From positions 1-64,000 of the forward strand of contig WBUR01000013.1 in NCBI GenBank assembly GCA_008933615.1: a stretch of 64,000 nucleotides of DNA. Reading direction: 5' to 3'. Position 1 is the stretch's first letter; every line of letters begins with the position of its first letter. The position numbers were made by a program, and so were the translations under genes. Under the pieces are notes generated by a model. The model had not been told where the DNA came from, searched no databases, and saw only the letters and a list, made by a program, of their open reading frames with translations. This stretch comes from a bacterium (GTDB lineage: Bacteria > CLD3 > SB21). This document shows, piece by piece, positions 8,648 through 17,543 of this stretch.

Positions 8648-10945
8648 ATGTTCGGTTATGATATGATCGTCATGCTTGGTTTTTTTGTCGGCATGATCCT
8701 GTACGCCGTTTTGAGCGGGGAAATAATTAAGCGCAAAAATAAACTGATGCATGAACATGTTTTTTTGTTCATGGTCCTTATTCTGACGATATGGCACGGA
8801 TTCCAGTTTTTTGCATTGACCATCAAACAAGTTTTCGGCCGGCCGGCGCAAGAGATATACACGGAATTACGCTATATATCGCTGTACAGTATTGTGTTCC
8901 TTCCGGCGGTGGTGGTACATGTTCACGCCTCTTTCCTGGATTATGTTCATCAACTGGTTGGCCGAAAGGGCGTCTTTTATAAAATATTCCCTCTCTTTTT
9001 TTATCTGCCAATTATTTTCATTATTTATTTCGGACAGTATACGATCGTAGATTCACGAAGGCGTATTCTCGATGAAAACATGAGTTTTATTCCCGTCTTT
9101 ATTTTTTTCATAGTGATCGCGCTCTGGGTTTCTGCAATGCTATCGATTCGAATTATCATGTTGAGCCGAAACGAAAAATGGCGGCAATTTTTTGTGGTCG
9201 AGACGGTTATCATTTTTATAATTTCGGCTTTGCTGCTGTACTTTTATTTTTTCGGAGGAACGGGAAACGTTCGATTGGATAAATCGCTCAAAAGTCTATT
9301 GATGATTTCCTCGCTCATTCCAACCGGGGTTATGATCTATCTCTTGTACAAATATCCTTTTTACTCTACGGTGGCACGGAGGCGCTTTCTGCTGATCACG
9401 ATTGCAGGAACTTTTTTGAGTATTTACATCGTAGCGGCGCGAGCATTACGGAAAATGGGAGAAGATAATCCTGATCTCAGCGTTGAAATGCTGGAGATTC
9501 TGATTGTGTCGCTGATGTTCATTTTATACGAACCGGTCAAATATATGATACGTCGCATCGCCGGGTACTACGCCCTCAATCAGAAATATTTGTACCAATC
9601 TATGATTCGCAAGATCAGCGAAAAGATCGTGAGTGCGGGCAACTTGGACGATTTACTGAAGGTAGTTCATTCGTCGGTCATTGAATATTTTAATGTGGAA
9701 GAAGTCGGATTGTTTATCTTAGGCAAACACATATATCCTGAGCGCATGTATTATTCCGTTACGCAGAGTCTGGGTGATATAAAGGAATTCAAACTGGAAT
9801 CTGTAGTAAAGAATATTCAAAAAGGCAACGGATTGTATGAGGCGCGTCGCATGAATCTTTTTCATTTCAGGTCTTCTGAAATTCCTTATCATATTTATCT
9901 CGGTATCAGCCTGGAAAATGATCTGGTCGGTTTGCTAGCTATCGGTAAAAAGAAGACCAATGAGGAATTTACATTTGAAGAAAAGGAAATTCTGCTGACC
10001 GTATCAAGCCAGATAGCCATTGCGATTGAAAATATTGAATTAGTTCAGCGGCGTATCGAGCTGGAATCTAAAATGTTCCAGGCCGATAAATTATCGTCGC
10101 TTGGCCTGCTGGCGACAAGCATTGCGCACGAAGTAAAAAATCCTCTGAGTTCTATCAAGAGTATTGTGCAATCGCTGAGGGATGAGAAGAAAAAAAGCGG
10201 GAGCAAGGATCACGAACTGATGGATCTGCAGATCATTACGGAAGAAATTGACCGCCTGACCATTGTGGTAGGGCAGCTGCTCAAATTTGCCCGAACGGAT
10301 GATTCCGATGAGGATGAAATTGATATAATCAAGATCATTGACAATATTCTGACTATTCTTCGCCAAGAAACCCGCGGCAAGGGCATCAAGCTGTATACCA
10401 AATATGAACATTCGCCGTTGATGATCAAATCCCGGCAGGGAGACTTGAAAGAGATCATTTTTAACATTATTATCAATGCGATACAATCGATGGAACACGG
10501 CGGCCGGCTCATGTTCAGTGCGGGCTACACCGTGCGGGAGGCGGATCTGTTTGAAGCGACGTCATCGGAAAAACACTCGAGCGTAATGATCGTAGATAAG
10601 CTGTATCCGCCCGATATTGCGGACGGATTTTCCGAGTGGAATCTTGATCCTATGATCGTACACTCGATTCAGTCAACAGAAAAAAAGCCGGCTGTGGAAT
10701 ATGCGCCGCATTTGCTGCCAGACCAGAAACGGTGTATCAAAATTGCGATCACCGATAACGGTTCCGGCATCAGTCCTGAAAGAATGGAAGAAATATTTAA
10801 ACCATTCTACACCACGAAATCGTCCGGTACAGGCCTTGGACTGGCTATTGTAAAAAATAAAACCGAAGCCATCGGCGGTAGGCTGATATTACGCAGCCAG
10901 AAAGACGTCGGTACTTCATTCGAAATTTATATACCACTCAACTAA
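8648..10945 (+). CDS. Membrane sensor histidine kinase with N-terminal multi-helix sensor and GAF domain
   Basis: The 765-residue kinase begins with seven or so membrane helices (residues 1-285). A GAF-like domain covers about 325-465. HisKA carries the phosphorylated His in SIAHEVKNPLSS. HATPase_c shows the N box (NIIINAIQSMEHGG) and the G boxes (DNGSGIS, GTGLGLAIVKNK). About 65 unusual residues separate the N box from the first G box. Only 7 nt separate it from the NtrC-type regulator, its likely partner. The signal is unknown; membrane helices plus GAF suggest an envelope or small-molecule cue. Confidence 0.88.
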   Translation: MFGYDMIVMLGFFVGMILYAVLSGEIIKRKNKLMHEHVFLFMVLILTIWHGFQFFALTIKQVFGRPAQEIYTELRYISLYSIVFLPAVVVHVHASFLDYVHQLVGRKGVFYKIFPLFFYLPIIFIIYFGQYTIVDSRRRILDENMSFIPVFIFFIVIALWVSAMLSIRIIMLSRNEKWRQFFVVETVIIFIISALLLYFYFFGGTGNVRLDKSLKSLLMISSLIPTGVMIYLLYKYPFYSTVARRRFLLITIAGTFLSIYIVAARALRKMGEDNPDLSVEMLEILIVSLMFILYEPVKYMIRRIAGYYALNQKYLYQSMIRKISEKIVSAGNLDDLLKVVHSSVIEYFNVEEVGLFILGKHIYPERMYYSVTQSLGDIKEFKLESVVKNIQKGNGLYEARRMNLFHFRSSEIPYHIYLGISLENDLVGLLAIGKKKTNEEFTFEEKEILLTVSSQIAIAIENIELVQRRIELESKMFQADKLSSLGLLATSIAHEVKNPLSSIKSIVQSLRDEKKKSGSKDHELMDLQIITEEIDRLTIVVGQLLKFARTDDSDEDEIDIIKIIDNILTILRQETRGKGIKLYTKYEHSPLMIKSRQGDLKEIIFNIIINAIQSMEHGGRLMFSAGYTVREADLFEATSSEKHSSVMIVDKLYPPDIADGFSEWNLDPMIVHSIQSTEKKPAVEYAPHLLPDQKRCIKIAITDNGSGISPERMEEIFKPFYTTKSSGTGLGLAIVKNKTEAIGGRLILRSQKDVGTSFEIYIPLN

Positions 10946-10952
10946 GTAATTT

Positions 10953-12398
10953 ATGAGCGAACCCATTACACCGGATTTCACATTACAATCCACTATCGGC
11001 GTTCTGATTGTAGATGATGAAAAAGCTGCACGCTACGGTATGGCCAAAGCCCTGAGGCCGGAAGGTTATCGTATTGCCGAAGCCGAGGATGCTCTTTCCG
11101 CATTGAATCTGATGAGTACTAATAGTTACGATGTCATCGTAACGGACGTTTCAATGCCCGGTATGAACGGCATTGATTTTGTGAAAAAGCTCAAGGAACG
11201 TAGAATCGAAAGTCTTGTGATTGTGATTACGGCTCACGGTTCAGAAAAGACGGCGGTCGAGGCTATCAAGTCCGGTGCATTCAATTATATGTCTAAGCCG
11301 TATGACATTGAAGAATTACGCGCGCAGGTCGGGCATGCCGTGCAGCAGGTTTTACTTCAACGTGAAAATACGCAGTTAAGAAAAGAACTTCAGATCAGCA
11401 AAGGATTCACCGGATTTATCGGCGACTGCAAACCGATGCGGCACGTGTATGATCTTGTTGACAAAGTAAGCAAAAGCAACGTAACGGTGCTCATTCGCGG
11501 CGAGAGCGGCACAGGAAAGGAATTGGTAGCCAAGACGATTCATGATCAGAGCCTCCGCGCCAAAGGGCCGTTTATTTCCATTAACTGTGCGGCGATTCCA
11601 AAAGAATTGATTGAAAGCGAACTCTTCGGATTTGAAAAGGGCGCGTTCACCGGTGCGGTAGCGGCGAAACAGGGAAAATTTGAATTAGCGGACGGCGGAA
11701 CCCTTTTTCTCGACGAGATCGGCGATATGTCGCTCGAAACGCAGGCCAAAGTTCTGCGCGTCCTGCAGGAAAGAAAATTCGAACGCGTCGGCGGCACGGA
11801 ATCCATTCAGGTGGATGTCCGTATTCTCAGCGCCACACACCGTGATTTGTCTAAATTTATACGCGAAGGACAATTCCGGGAAGACCTGTATTACCGCATT
11901 AATGTGGTGGAGATCGAAGTTCCGACTCTACGCAAACGCGCGGGCGATATACCTCTGCTGGCTAAACATTATCTCAGCGTGTTTGCGCAAAAACATAAAA
12001 TTAACGTCACGCGCTTTTCAAATGATGCAATGAAAGTACTTATGGATTATGACTGGCCCGGCAATGTGCGCGAACTGATTAATGTGGTTGAACGCAGCGT
12101 AGTGCTTAGTTCCGGCGAGGAAATCACAAAAGACTTGTTGCATGACGACCTGAAAAAAAACGGCGATTTCAGTCCGATGGGAATCAAAGAAATTCTTGAG
12201 CGGGGCGACGTGAGTTTCCAGGACGCCAAACAGCGCGTCGTACGCGCGTTTGAACGCGAGTTTATCATGGAATCGATGAAACTCAATCACTGGAATATTT
12301 CACAGACCGCGGCAAAACTCGGCATGAAGCGGCAGTACTTACAGCAGAAGATAAAAGAATTGGAACTGAATATCCAGGAAGCGAAGGAGCATCTATGA
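10953..12398 (+). CDS. NtrC-family sigma-54-dependent response regulator
   Basis: The 481-residue protein has three parts. The receiver (about 15-130) has its phospho-Asp in VTDVSMPG and the conserved Lys in MSKPYD. The AAA+ domain (about 150-390) has Walker A GESGTGKE, the sigma-54-contacting GAFTGA loop, Walker B LFLDEIG and the R-finger region LYYRINVV. The C-terminus is a Fis-type helix-turn-helix. It should activate sigma-54 promoters when phosphorylated by the kinase encoded just upstream. Its last codons overlap the murI start by 4 bases (ATGA). Confidence 0.93.
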   Translation: MSEPITPDFTLQSTIGVLIVDDEKAARYGMAKALRPEGYRIAEAEDALSALNLMSTNSYDVIVTDVSMPGMNGIDFVKKLKERRIESLVIVITAHGSEKTAVEAIKSGAFNYMSKPYDIEELRAQVGHAVQQVLLQRENTQLRKELQISKGFTGFIGDCKPMRHVYDLVDKVSKSNVTVLIRGESGTGKELVAKTIHDQSLRAKGPFISINCAAIPKELIESELFGFEKGAFTGAVAAKQGKFELADGGTLFLDEIGDMSLETQAKVLRVLQERKFERVGGTESIQVDVRILSATHRDLSKFIREGQFREDLYYRINVVEIEVPTLRKRAGDIPLLAKHYLSVFAQKHKINVTRFSNDAMKVLMDYDWPGNVRELINVVERSVVLSSGEEITKDLLHDDLKKNGDFSPMGIKEILERGDVSFQDAKQRVVRAFEREFIMESMKLNHWNISQTAAKLGMKRQYLQQKIKELELNIQEAKEHL

Positions 12399-13276
12399 CA
12401 AACTCACGCCCGGAGTCCGCGGCGAGCCCTTTAATGGACACTCCGCAAACACTCAGCGATCAGCCCATCGGAATTTTTGATTCCGGTATCGGCGGTTTGA
12501 CCGTGGTCAAGGAAGTTATGCGTCAATTGCCCAATGAACGCATCGTCTATCTCGGTGATACCGCGCGCGTGCCGTACGGCACAAAGTCCGATCGCACGAT
12601 CAAAGCGTTTACTCTGCAAAGCTGTTTATTTTTACTCGAACATGATGTCAAGATGATCGTCATTGCCTGTAACACCGCCAGCGCGGTCGCATTGGACTTC
12701 ATTGCCAATATGTTCAAGATACCCGTGATCGGCGTCATAGTGCCGGGTTCGTCCGCGGCGGTCGGGCTCAGTGTGAAACAACGTATCGGTATTATTGGAA
12801 CGCAAACCACGGTCAACAGCGAGGCGTACCCCATAACGATCAAGAAGATGAATGCCGAAACGGAAGTTTTTTCGCATGCGTGCAGTTTATTTGTGCCGTT
12901 GGCGGAGGAAGGCTGGCTGGATCACGATGTGACGCAACAGATCAGCGGGGAATATCTCCGGCATTTCGAAGGATCGAATATTGACACGCTCGTGCTCGGG
13001 TGTACGCATTACCCCATGCTCAGTACGACAATACAGAAATCTATCGATCGCATCATAGGGTCCCCGGTTGGCCTCATTGACTCCGGCGTAGAAACGGCGA
13101 AAATTGCAAAAAAAATTCTTGCCGACAATAAATTGCTCAGCGCCAAAACGCGTAGAGCGCAGCATAAGTTTTACGTAACCGATATGCCGAAGAATTTTGT
13201 GAAAGTGGGCGAAAGGTTCCTCGGATCAAAGATGGAAGATATTGAAACGGTGAATGTAGAGATATTGGGGTTTTGA
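12395..13276 (+). CDS. murI: Glutamate racemase
   Basis: This is a 293-residue cofactor-independent racemase that makes D-glutamate for peptidoglycan. Signature motifs are GIFDSGIGGLTVVKEV, the first catalytic Cys in ACNTASAVALD, and the second in LGCTHYPML. The N-terminus carries about 25 extra residues before the core; a shorter form could start at Met-14. The ATGA overlap with the sigma-54 regulator gene suggests translational coupling of a cell-wall gene to a signalling operon. Confidence 0.94.
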   Translation: MTNSRPESAASPLMDTPQTLSDQPIGIFDSGIGGLTVVKEVMRQLPNERIVYLGDTARVPYGTKSDRTIKAFTLQSCLFLLEHDVKMIVIACNTASAVALDFIANMFKIPVIGVIVPGSSAAVGLSVKQRIGIIGTQTTVNSEAYPITIKKMNAETEVFSHACSLFVPLAEEGWLDHDVTQQISGEYLRHFEGSNIDTLVLGCTHYPMLSTTIQKSIDRIIGSPVGLIDSGVETAKIAKKILADNKLLSAKTRRAQHKFYVTDMPKNFVKVGERFLGSKMEDIETVNVEILGF

Positions 13277-13356
13277 CTTCTTGTATGTATCATAGCCATT
13301 TTAAGAATAAAATAAGCCGCACCAGTTCCTGCAACAGATAAGACAAAAGATCCTCC

Positions 13357-14547
13357 ATGCACAATATTCCTTCACGGCCCGTGAAATTAAGATTATATTA
13401 TTTGGACTGGATCCGGGTTTTGGCTTTCGGCCTTTTGTTATTTTATCATATTGCGCTTATCTTTGTCGATTGGGATTTTCATATCAAGAATTCGGAGCTT
13501 TATAACGGGCTCAAATTACCGATGCTGTTTATAAGACAGTGGCGCATGCCGCTATTGTTTCTGATTTCTGGAGCGGGATCCTGGTTTGCGATAAAAAACA
13601 TCAGAAACGGCGCATTCATAAAAAAGCGGATTATCCGACTCCTTATCCCGCTTATTTTTGGATTTTTAGTTATTACTCCGCTACTGAATTATGTGGGGCT
13701 TTTACACAAAGGGGCAACGTACGGATCGTACGCGTCTTTTATGGAAAATCATTTCTTCCATCATTTTAGATGGAATCACTTATGGTTTATCGGTTATCTT
13801 TTAGTCTATACCATTCTGGCACTACCCCTATTTCATTATTTACGCGGGACAAATGGAAAGAAATTGGCTGAAAAAACGGCGATGTTTTTTTCGGCAAAAA
13901 AGTATAGTTTGCTGCTGCTTGTGATACCGCTGTTCATTATAGAATACACATTAAGAGACGCTTGGCCGGACAAACGAAAATTGATCAATGATTGGTATAA
14001 TTTCTCTTTTTACTTTGTTACGCTGATTTACGGATATTTTATTGCTTCGAATATGTCGATCTGGGACCGAATCGAAGACGACCGCACGTTTTACTTTTTA
14101 TTGGGCGCTGTATGTTTTATCTTTATCTACACGGAGCTGCATCAGTCGGGCGATGATTTCCTTGAGAAGTCCTACGATGCCGGCGTAATATACAAGCTTG
14201 TCAAGAGCGTCAACACCCTTGCGTGGATGTTCTGTTTTCTGGGATACGCGAAACAATATCTCAATTTCACCAGCCGGCCAATGCGCTATGCGAACATGGC
14301 CGTATATCCGTTTTATATTCTGCATCAGCCGGTATTGATCATTATCGGCTTTTTTGCGGTGCAACTCGATATTGGAATTTTTGCGAAATACATTTTAATT
14401 TCCATGGGCACCTTTTTATTTATTTGGTTATTTTTCGAATTTGTTATCCGTAGGTCTAGATGGGCCGCTTTATTTTTTGGCGTAAAAGAAAGGGACCTCA
14501 CGAGAGATAAAGCGCACAACGTCATATCAAAATTATTTGTTAATTGA
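13357..14547 (+). CDS. Acyltransferase 3 family integral membrane protein
   Basis: The 396-residue protein has about ten membrane helices and the family opening RLYYLDWIRVLAFGLLLFYH, in which the Asp-Trp-x-Arg and His positions are typical of acyltransferase_3/OpgC proteins. These enzymes move acyl groups (acetyl, succinyl and others) across the membrane to sugars, glucans or lipids. Neither substrate nor partner can be told from its neighbours. It stands 80 nt after murI and appears to be a separate transcription unit. Confidence 0.8.
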   Translation: MHNIPSRPVKLRLYYLDWIRVLAFGLLLFYHIALIFVDWDFHIKNSELYNGLKLPMLFIRQWRMPLLFLISGAGSWFAIKNIRNGAFIKKRIIRLLIPLIFGFLVITPLLNYVGLLHKGATYGSYASFMENHFFHHFRWNHLWFIGYLLVYTILALPLFHYLRGTNGKKLAEKTAMFFSAKKYSLLLLVIPLFIIEYTLRDAWPDKRKLINDWYNFSFYFVTLIYGYFIASNMSIWDRIEDDRTFYFLLGAVCFIFIYTELHQSGDDFLEKSYDAGVIYKLVKSVNTLAWMFCFLGYAKQYLNFTSRPMRYANMAVYPFYILHQPVLIIIGFFAVQLDIGIFAKYILISMGTFLFIWLFFEFVIRRSRWAALFFGVKERDLTRDKAHNVISKLFVN

Positions 14548-14581
14548 TGGTTAGATTTTTACCCAATTTGTTTGGAGAATT

Positions 14582-15208
14582 ATGATCCAAGATTACCTTC
14601 TCGCATTCATTCCGATCTTTGTTGCAATCGACGTGATCGGTATAGTTCCGGTATACCTCACGCTGACCGAAGGTATTCCGGAGAATCCAAAACGGCGGGT
14701 TTTGCGGCAGTCCATATTCACTGCGTTTCTTGTCAGTATGACGTTTCTCGCTCTTGGAAAAATTATTTTTCTTTTTCTCGGAATTACGATGAGCGATTTT
14801 AAGATTGCCGGCGGAATCATTTTGTTTGCCATTGCGATTAATGACCTGCTGTTTTCTACTGAAGAGAGGAAAAGCCATGAAGTACAGGACGAAACAACCG
14901 AAATCAAAATTCAGCATACGGCGTCGATCGGCATAGTGCCCATCGGAATTCCGCTGATCGTTGGGCCGGCCTTATTAACGACCTTGATGATATCCATGGA
15001 CTCGTACGGCATGGGGCCGACCATTTCCTCTGTTGTAATTAATTTGCTGATTGTTTATACTGCTTTGCGGTATTCGCCATATATTCTGCGGGTTACAGGC
15101 CGCAGCGGCGCCAAGGGTATCGCTAAAGTGGTAACGCTTTTATTGGCCGCAATCGGTGTTATGATGGTACGCAAGGGGATCACTGAAATTATTCAGGGCG
15201 GGATGTAA
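14582..15208 (+). CDS. MarC family integral membrane protein
   Basis: The protein is 208 residues with six predicted membrane helices. It opens with FIPIFVAIDVIGIVPVYLTL and contains GGIILFAIAIN and VPIGIPLIVGPALLTTL, which are typical MarC-family segments. The family function is unsettled; it was once linked to antibiotic resistance without confirmation. TTTGGAGAATT provides a ribosome binding site before ATG 14582. The gene is complete. Confidence 0.9.
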   Translation: MIQDYLLAFIPIFVAIDVIGIVPVYLTLTEGIPENPKRRVLRQSIFTAFLVSMTFLALGKIIFLFLGITMSDFKIAGGIILFAIAINDLLFSTEERKSHEVQDETTEIKIQHTASIGIVPIGIPLIVGPALLTTLMISMDSYGMGPTISSVVINLLIVYTALRYSPYILRVTGRSGAKGIAKVVTLLLAAIGVMMVRKGITEIIQGGM

Positions 15209-15245
15209 ACACTTTTCGTTTGATTCGAAATGACGCTTAGGAAAA

Positions 15246-16025
15246 ATGATAAAGAGAAATTTTGACATAGATGAGCCGGACTTTGAAGAAGACGATCGCG
15301 GAAATATGGATCCGGAAAATGCGGAGGAATTCAAAGAAGAGATCTTCGCAGTCATAACCAGGAACATCCTGAGCGCGGATGAGGTCGAGCGCAACGACGC
15401 CCTTCACCTGATCCCGTATCTCGAATGCGATCCACGTCTGTCAGACTACCTGCATGCGCTGATGAACGATGCCGATCCAAACCGTATTCTCACCGGCATC
15501 ATCGGCCTCGGGCTTTGGGCTCATTCCGATGGTTTTGCAGCGCTGATTAATTTTCTGACCGATGCAAATAACAAGGATGTGATCACGCCGGAAATCGAGG
15601 AAGAGATTATTATTTCTATCGGTAATATCGGCGGCCACGAGTCTTTTGATTTTCTTAAAAATTATTGTCTTCAAAGGTATTTGCAAAATCCGGACGATGA
15701 AGACGCATTGGGGATGGCTGCCGTTGAAGGCATAACGCAGATCGCACAGAAAGGGCATGGAGAGGCATTAAAATTTTTAACGGAAGCGAGTGTGCACCCC
15801 GCATGGAATATGCGCGAGTCCTGCGCGGACGGATTCGGCGTTATCTTTAGGGGCAAGGAAAAGATACCCAAACCGATTTATGACCTGCTTATCCGGCTTT
15901 CCAAAGACAAAAACACCAACGTACAAATTGCAGCGTATATGAGTCTGGATGACATTGTGGGGTTGGATGAAGCTAACAAAAAAATACTGGCCGACGCAAG
16001 GAACAAACAGGTCTTCGGCGAATAA
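15246..16025 (+). CDS. HEAT-repeat protein
   Basis: The protein is 259 residues, acidic, with no signal peptide. Helical repeat units of about 35 residues with Ala/Leu patterns run from about 50 to 250 (for example ILTGIIGLGLWAHSDGFAALI and IIISIGNIGGHESFDFL), in the style of HEAT repeats. Such proteins serve as cytoplasmic scaffolds. No catalytic motif is seen. AGGAAAAATG precedes the start. It is 37 nt after marC in the same direction, and any functional link is unknown. Confidence 0.7.
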   Translation: MIKRNFDIDEPDFEEDDRGNMDPENAEEFKEEIFAVITRNILSADEVERNDALHLIPYLECDPRLSDYLHALMNDADPNRILTGIIGLGLWAHSDGFAALINFLTDANNKDVITPEIEEEIIISIGNIGGHESFDFLKNYCLQRYLQNPDDEDALGMAAVEGITQIAQKGHGEALKFLTEASVHPAWNMRESCADGFGVIFRGKEKIPKPIYDLLIRLSKDKNTNVQIAAYMSLDDIVGLDEANKKILADARNKQVFGE

Positions 16026-16106
16026 AAACCAACCGCCGTAAGTCTGCGGTGAATGCCAAACCCGATAGAATTTTTTTAAGACCGGTAATATAAAACATAA
16101 CCATAG

Positions 16107-16202
16107 ACCACAAAATAAAACACAAAGGACACGAAGCCTGTTCAATAATGCGGTTTATATGTGACCGTTATGAATTTTCTTTGCGTCCTTTGCGGTTAGT
16201 GG
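16107..16202. repeat. Imperfect palindromic intergenic repeat, copy 1
   Basis: Left arm CACAAAGGACACGAAG (16121-16136) pairs imperfectly with right arm CTTTGCGTCCTTTGCG (16179-16194), matching 13 of 16 positions. Outer ACCACAAA (16107) resembles the reverse complement of the end of the right side (GGTTAGTGG). A related copy lies at about 62241-62320. The sequence resembles dispersed extragenic repeats of the CTTTGCGTCCTTTGCGG type seen in many environmental genomes. Confidence 0.6.
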
Positions 16203-16228
16203 TATTCCGATAACCAATGCGAGGAACT

Positions 16229-17509
16229 ATGTCAAAACTGCGGGATCAGTTACAAAAGGTTCGTGAAGGATTTCATCCTACATTCTGGGTTGCCAACGGG
16301 ATGGAGTTGTTTGAACGTCTGGCTTTTTACGGCCAAAAAATTGTCATGAGTCTGTATTTGCGTGACAGGCTTGGCTTTACAGAAAGCGAGTCGGGGCAGC
16401 TCTCCGGTATTTTTGGCGGCATGATCTATCTGCTCCCGATCGTCGGCGGCACGCTGGCCGACAAATGGGGTTTTCGAAACGCATTCTCCATTGCCTTTAC
16501 GATTCTTGCCTTGGGATATTTTCTTGTCGGTTCGGTGGGGATGACGGCATTTCAAGGCCTCTACGGCGACACATCGCAGTACTGGCTGCTGGTTGCCTTT
16601 TTATTTTTTACCGCGATCGGAGGATCATTTATAAAACCGGCCGTATTGGGAACCGTTGCCGTGACGTCGAAGCCGGAAACAAAATCGCTGGGGTACGCTA
16701 TTTATTACTGGCTGGTTAATATCGGCGCCGCTATCGGTCCCACGATCGCGTATTTCGTTCGCGACAGCTTCGGAATGGAATTTGTTTATGTCGTTTCATC
16801 GGTCAGTTGTCTCGCTATGCTTATCGTCAATCTCCTGATGTACAAAGAGGTGAAAAGCGAAATGACCGAGGTCACAGAATCGCTTGGCAAGAAAATCGCG
16901 AATCTGTTTCTGGTTTTGGGCAATCTGAAGTTCATGGTGCTGTTGCTGCTTTATTCATTATATTGGGTCATGTTTTGGCAGGAGTTCATCGTACTGCCTT
17001 ACTACATTATTGATTTTATTGATCCGCATGCGCCCTACGAGATTATTCAATCCTGGTCTGCTGCGGGCGCCATCATATTGCTGCAAATTCCAGTGAATTA
17101 TCTGACGAAACACATTCGCACGCGCACGGCGATTCTGGTTGGCTTTGGCGTTTCCAGCTTGTGTTGGTTGATCATCGGACTTTATCCCAGCATTCCAACG
17201 ATTGTAGCGGGAATTGTCGCGTTCGCGCTGGGCGAAATCATGCAGGCGCCCCGTTATTATGAATATATTTCGGACATAGCGCCTCCGGGACAACAGGGAT
17301 TATTTCAGGGATACGCTTTTTTGCCCATTGCCATAGCGCTGTTTGCCGGAGATCCTCTTGGAGGTTGGATGTACGAGAGCCTTAAAACAACGCCGAATCC
17401 GGAAATGATCTTTTTTGCGCTTTTTGGCGTCGGCGCATTTGCGACCGTACTGATGGCAATTTACAATGTGGTCGTCGGACGGCAAGAATCCAAACAAAAG
17501 GTTTCTTGA
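16229..17509 (+). CDS. POT/PTR2-like major facilitator transporter
   Basis: The 426-residue protein has about twelve membrane helices. FWVANGMELFERLAFYGQ near the start is the hallmark of proton-coupled oligopeptide transporters (the ExxER-type motif appears as ELFERL). It also has GGTLADKWGFRNAF and FFTAIGGSFIKPAVLG. The family imports di- and tripeptides with protons. The protein is a little shorter than typical POT members. ATG 16229 follows GAGGAACT, and an in-frame ATG at 16217 lacks a site. The substrate is inferred from the family only. Confidence 0.78.
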   Translation: MSKLRDQLQKVREGFHPTFWVANGMELFERLAFYGQKIVMSLYLRDRLGFTESESGQLSGIFGGMIYLLPIVGGTLADKWGFRNAFSIAFTILALGYFLVGSVGMTAFQGLYGDTSQYWLLVAFLFFTAIGGSFIKPAVLGTVAVTSKPETKSLGYAIYYWLVNIGAAIGPTIAYFVRDSFGMEFVYVVSSVSCLAMLIVNLLMYKEVKSEMTEVTESLGKKIANLFLVLGNLKFMVLLLLYSLYWVMFWQEFIVLPYYIIDFIDPHAPYEIIQSWSAAGAIILLQIPVNYLTKHIRTRTAILVGFGVSSLCWLIIGLYPSIPTIVAGIVAFALGEIMQAPRYYEYISDIAPPGQQGLFQGYAFLPIAIALFAGDPLGGWMYESLKTTPNPEMIFFALFGVGAFATVLMAIYNVVVGRQESKQKVS

Positions 17510-17543
17510 CGCCGAAGGGTTTTACGAAATTAAGTCGAGCGAA

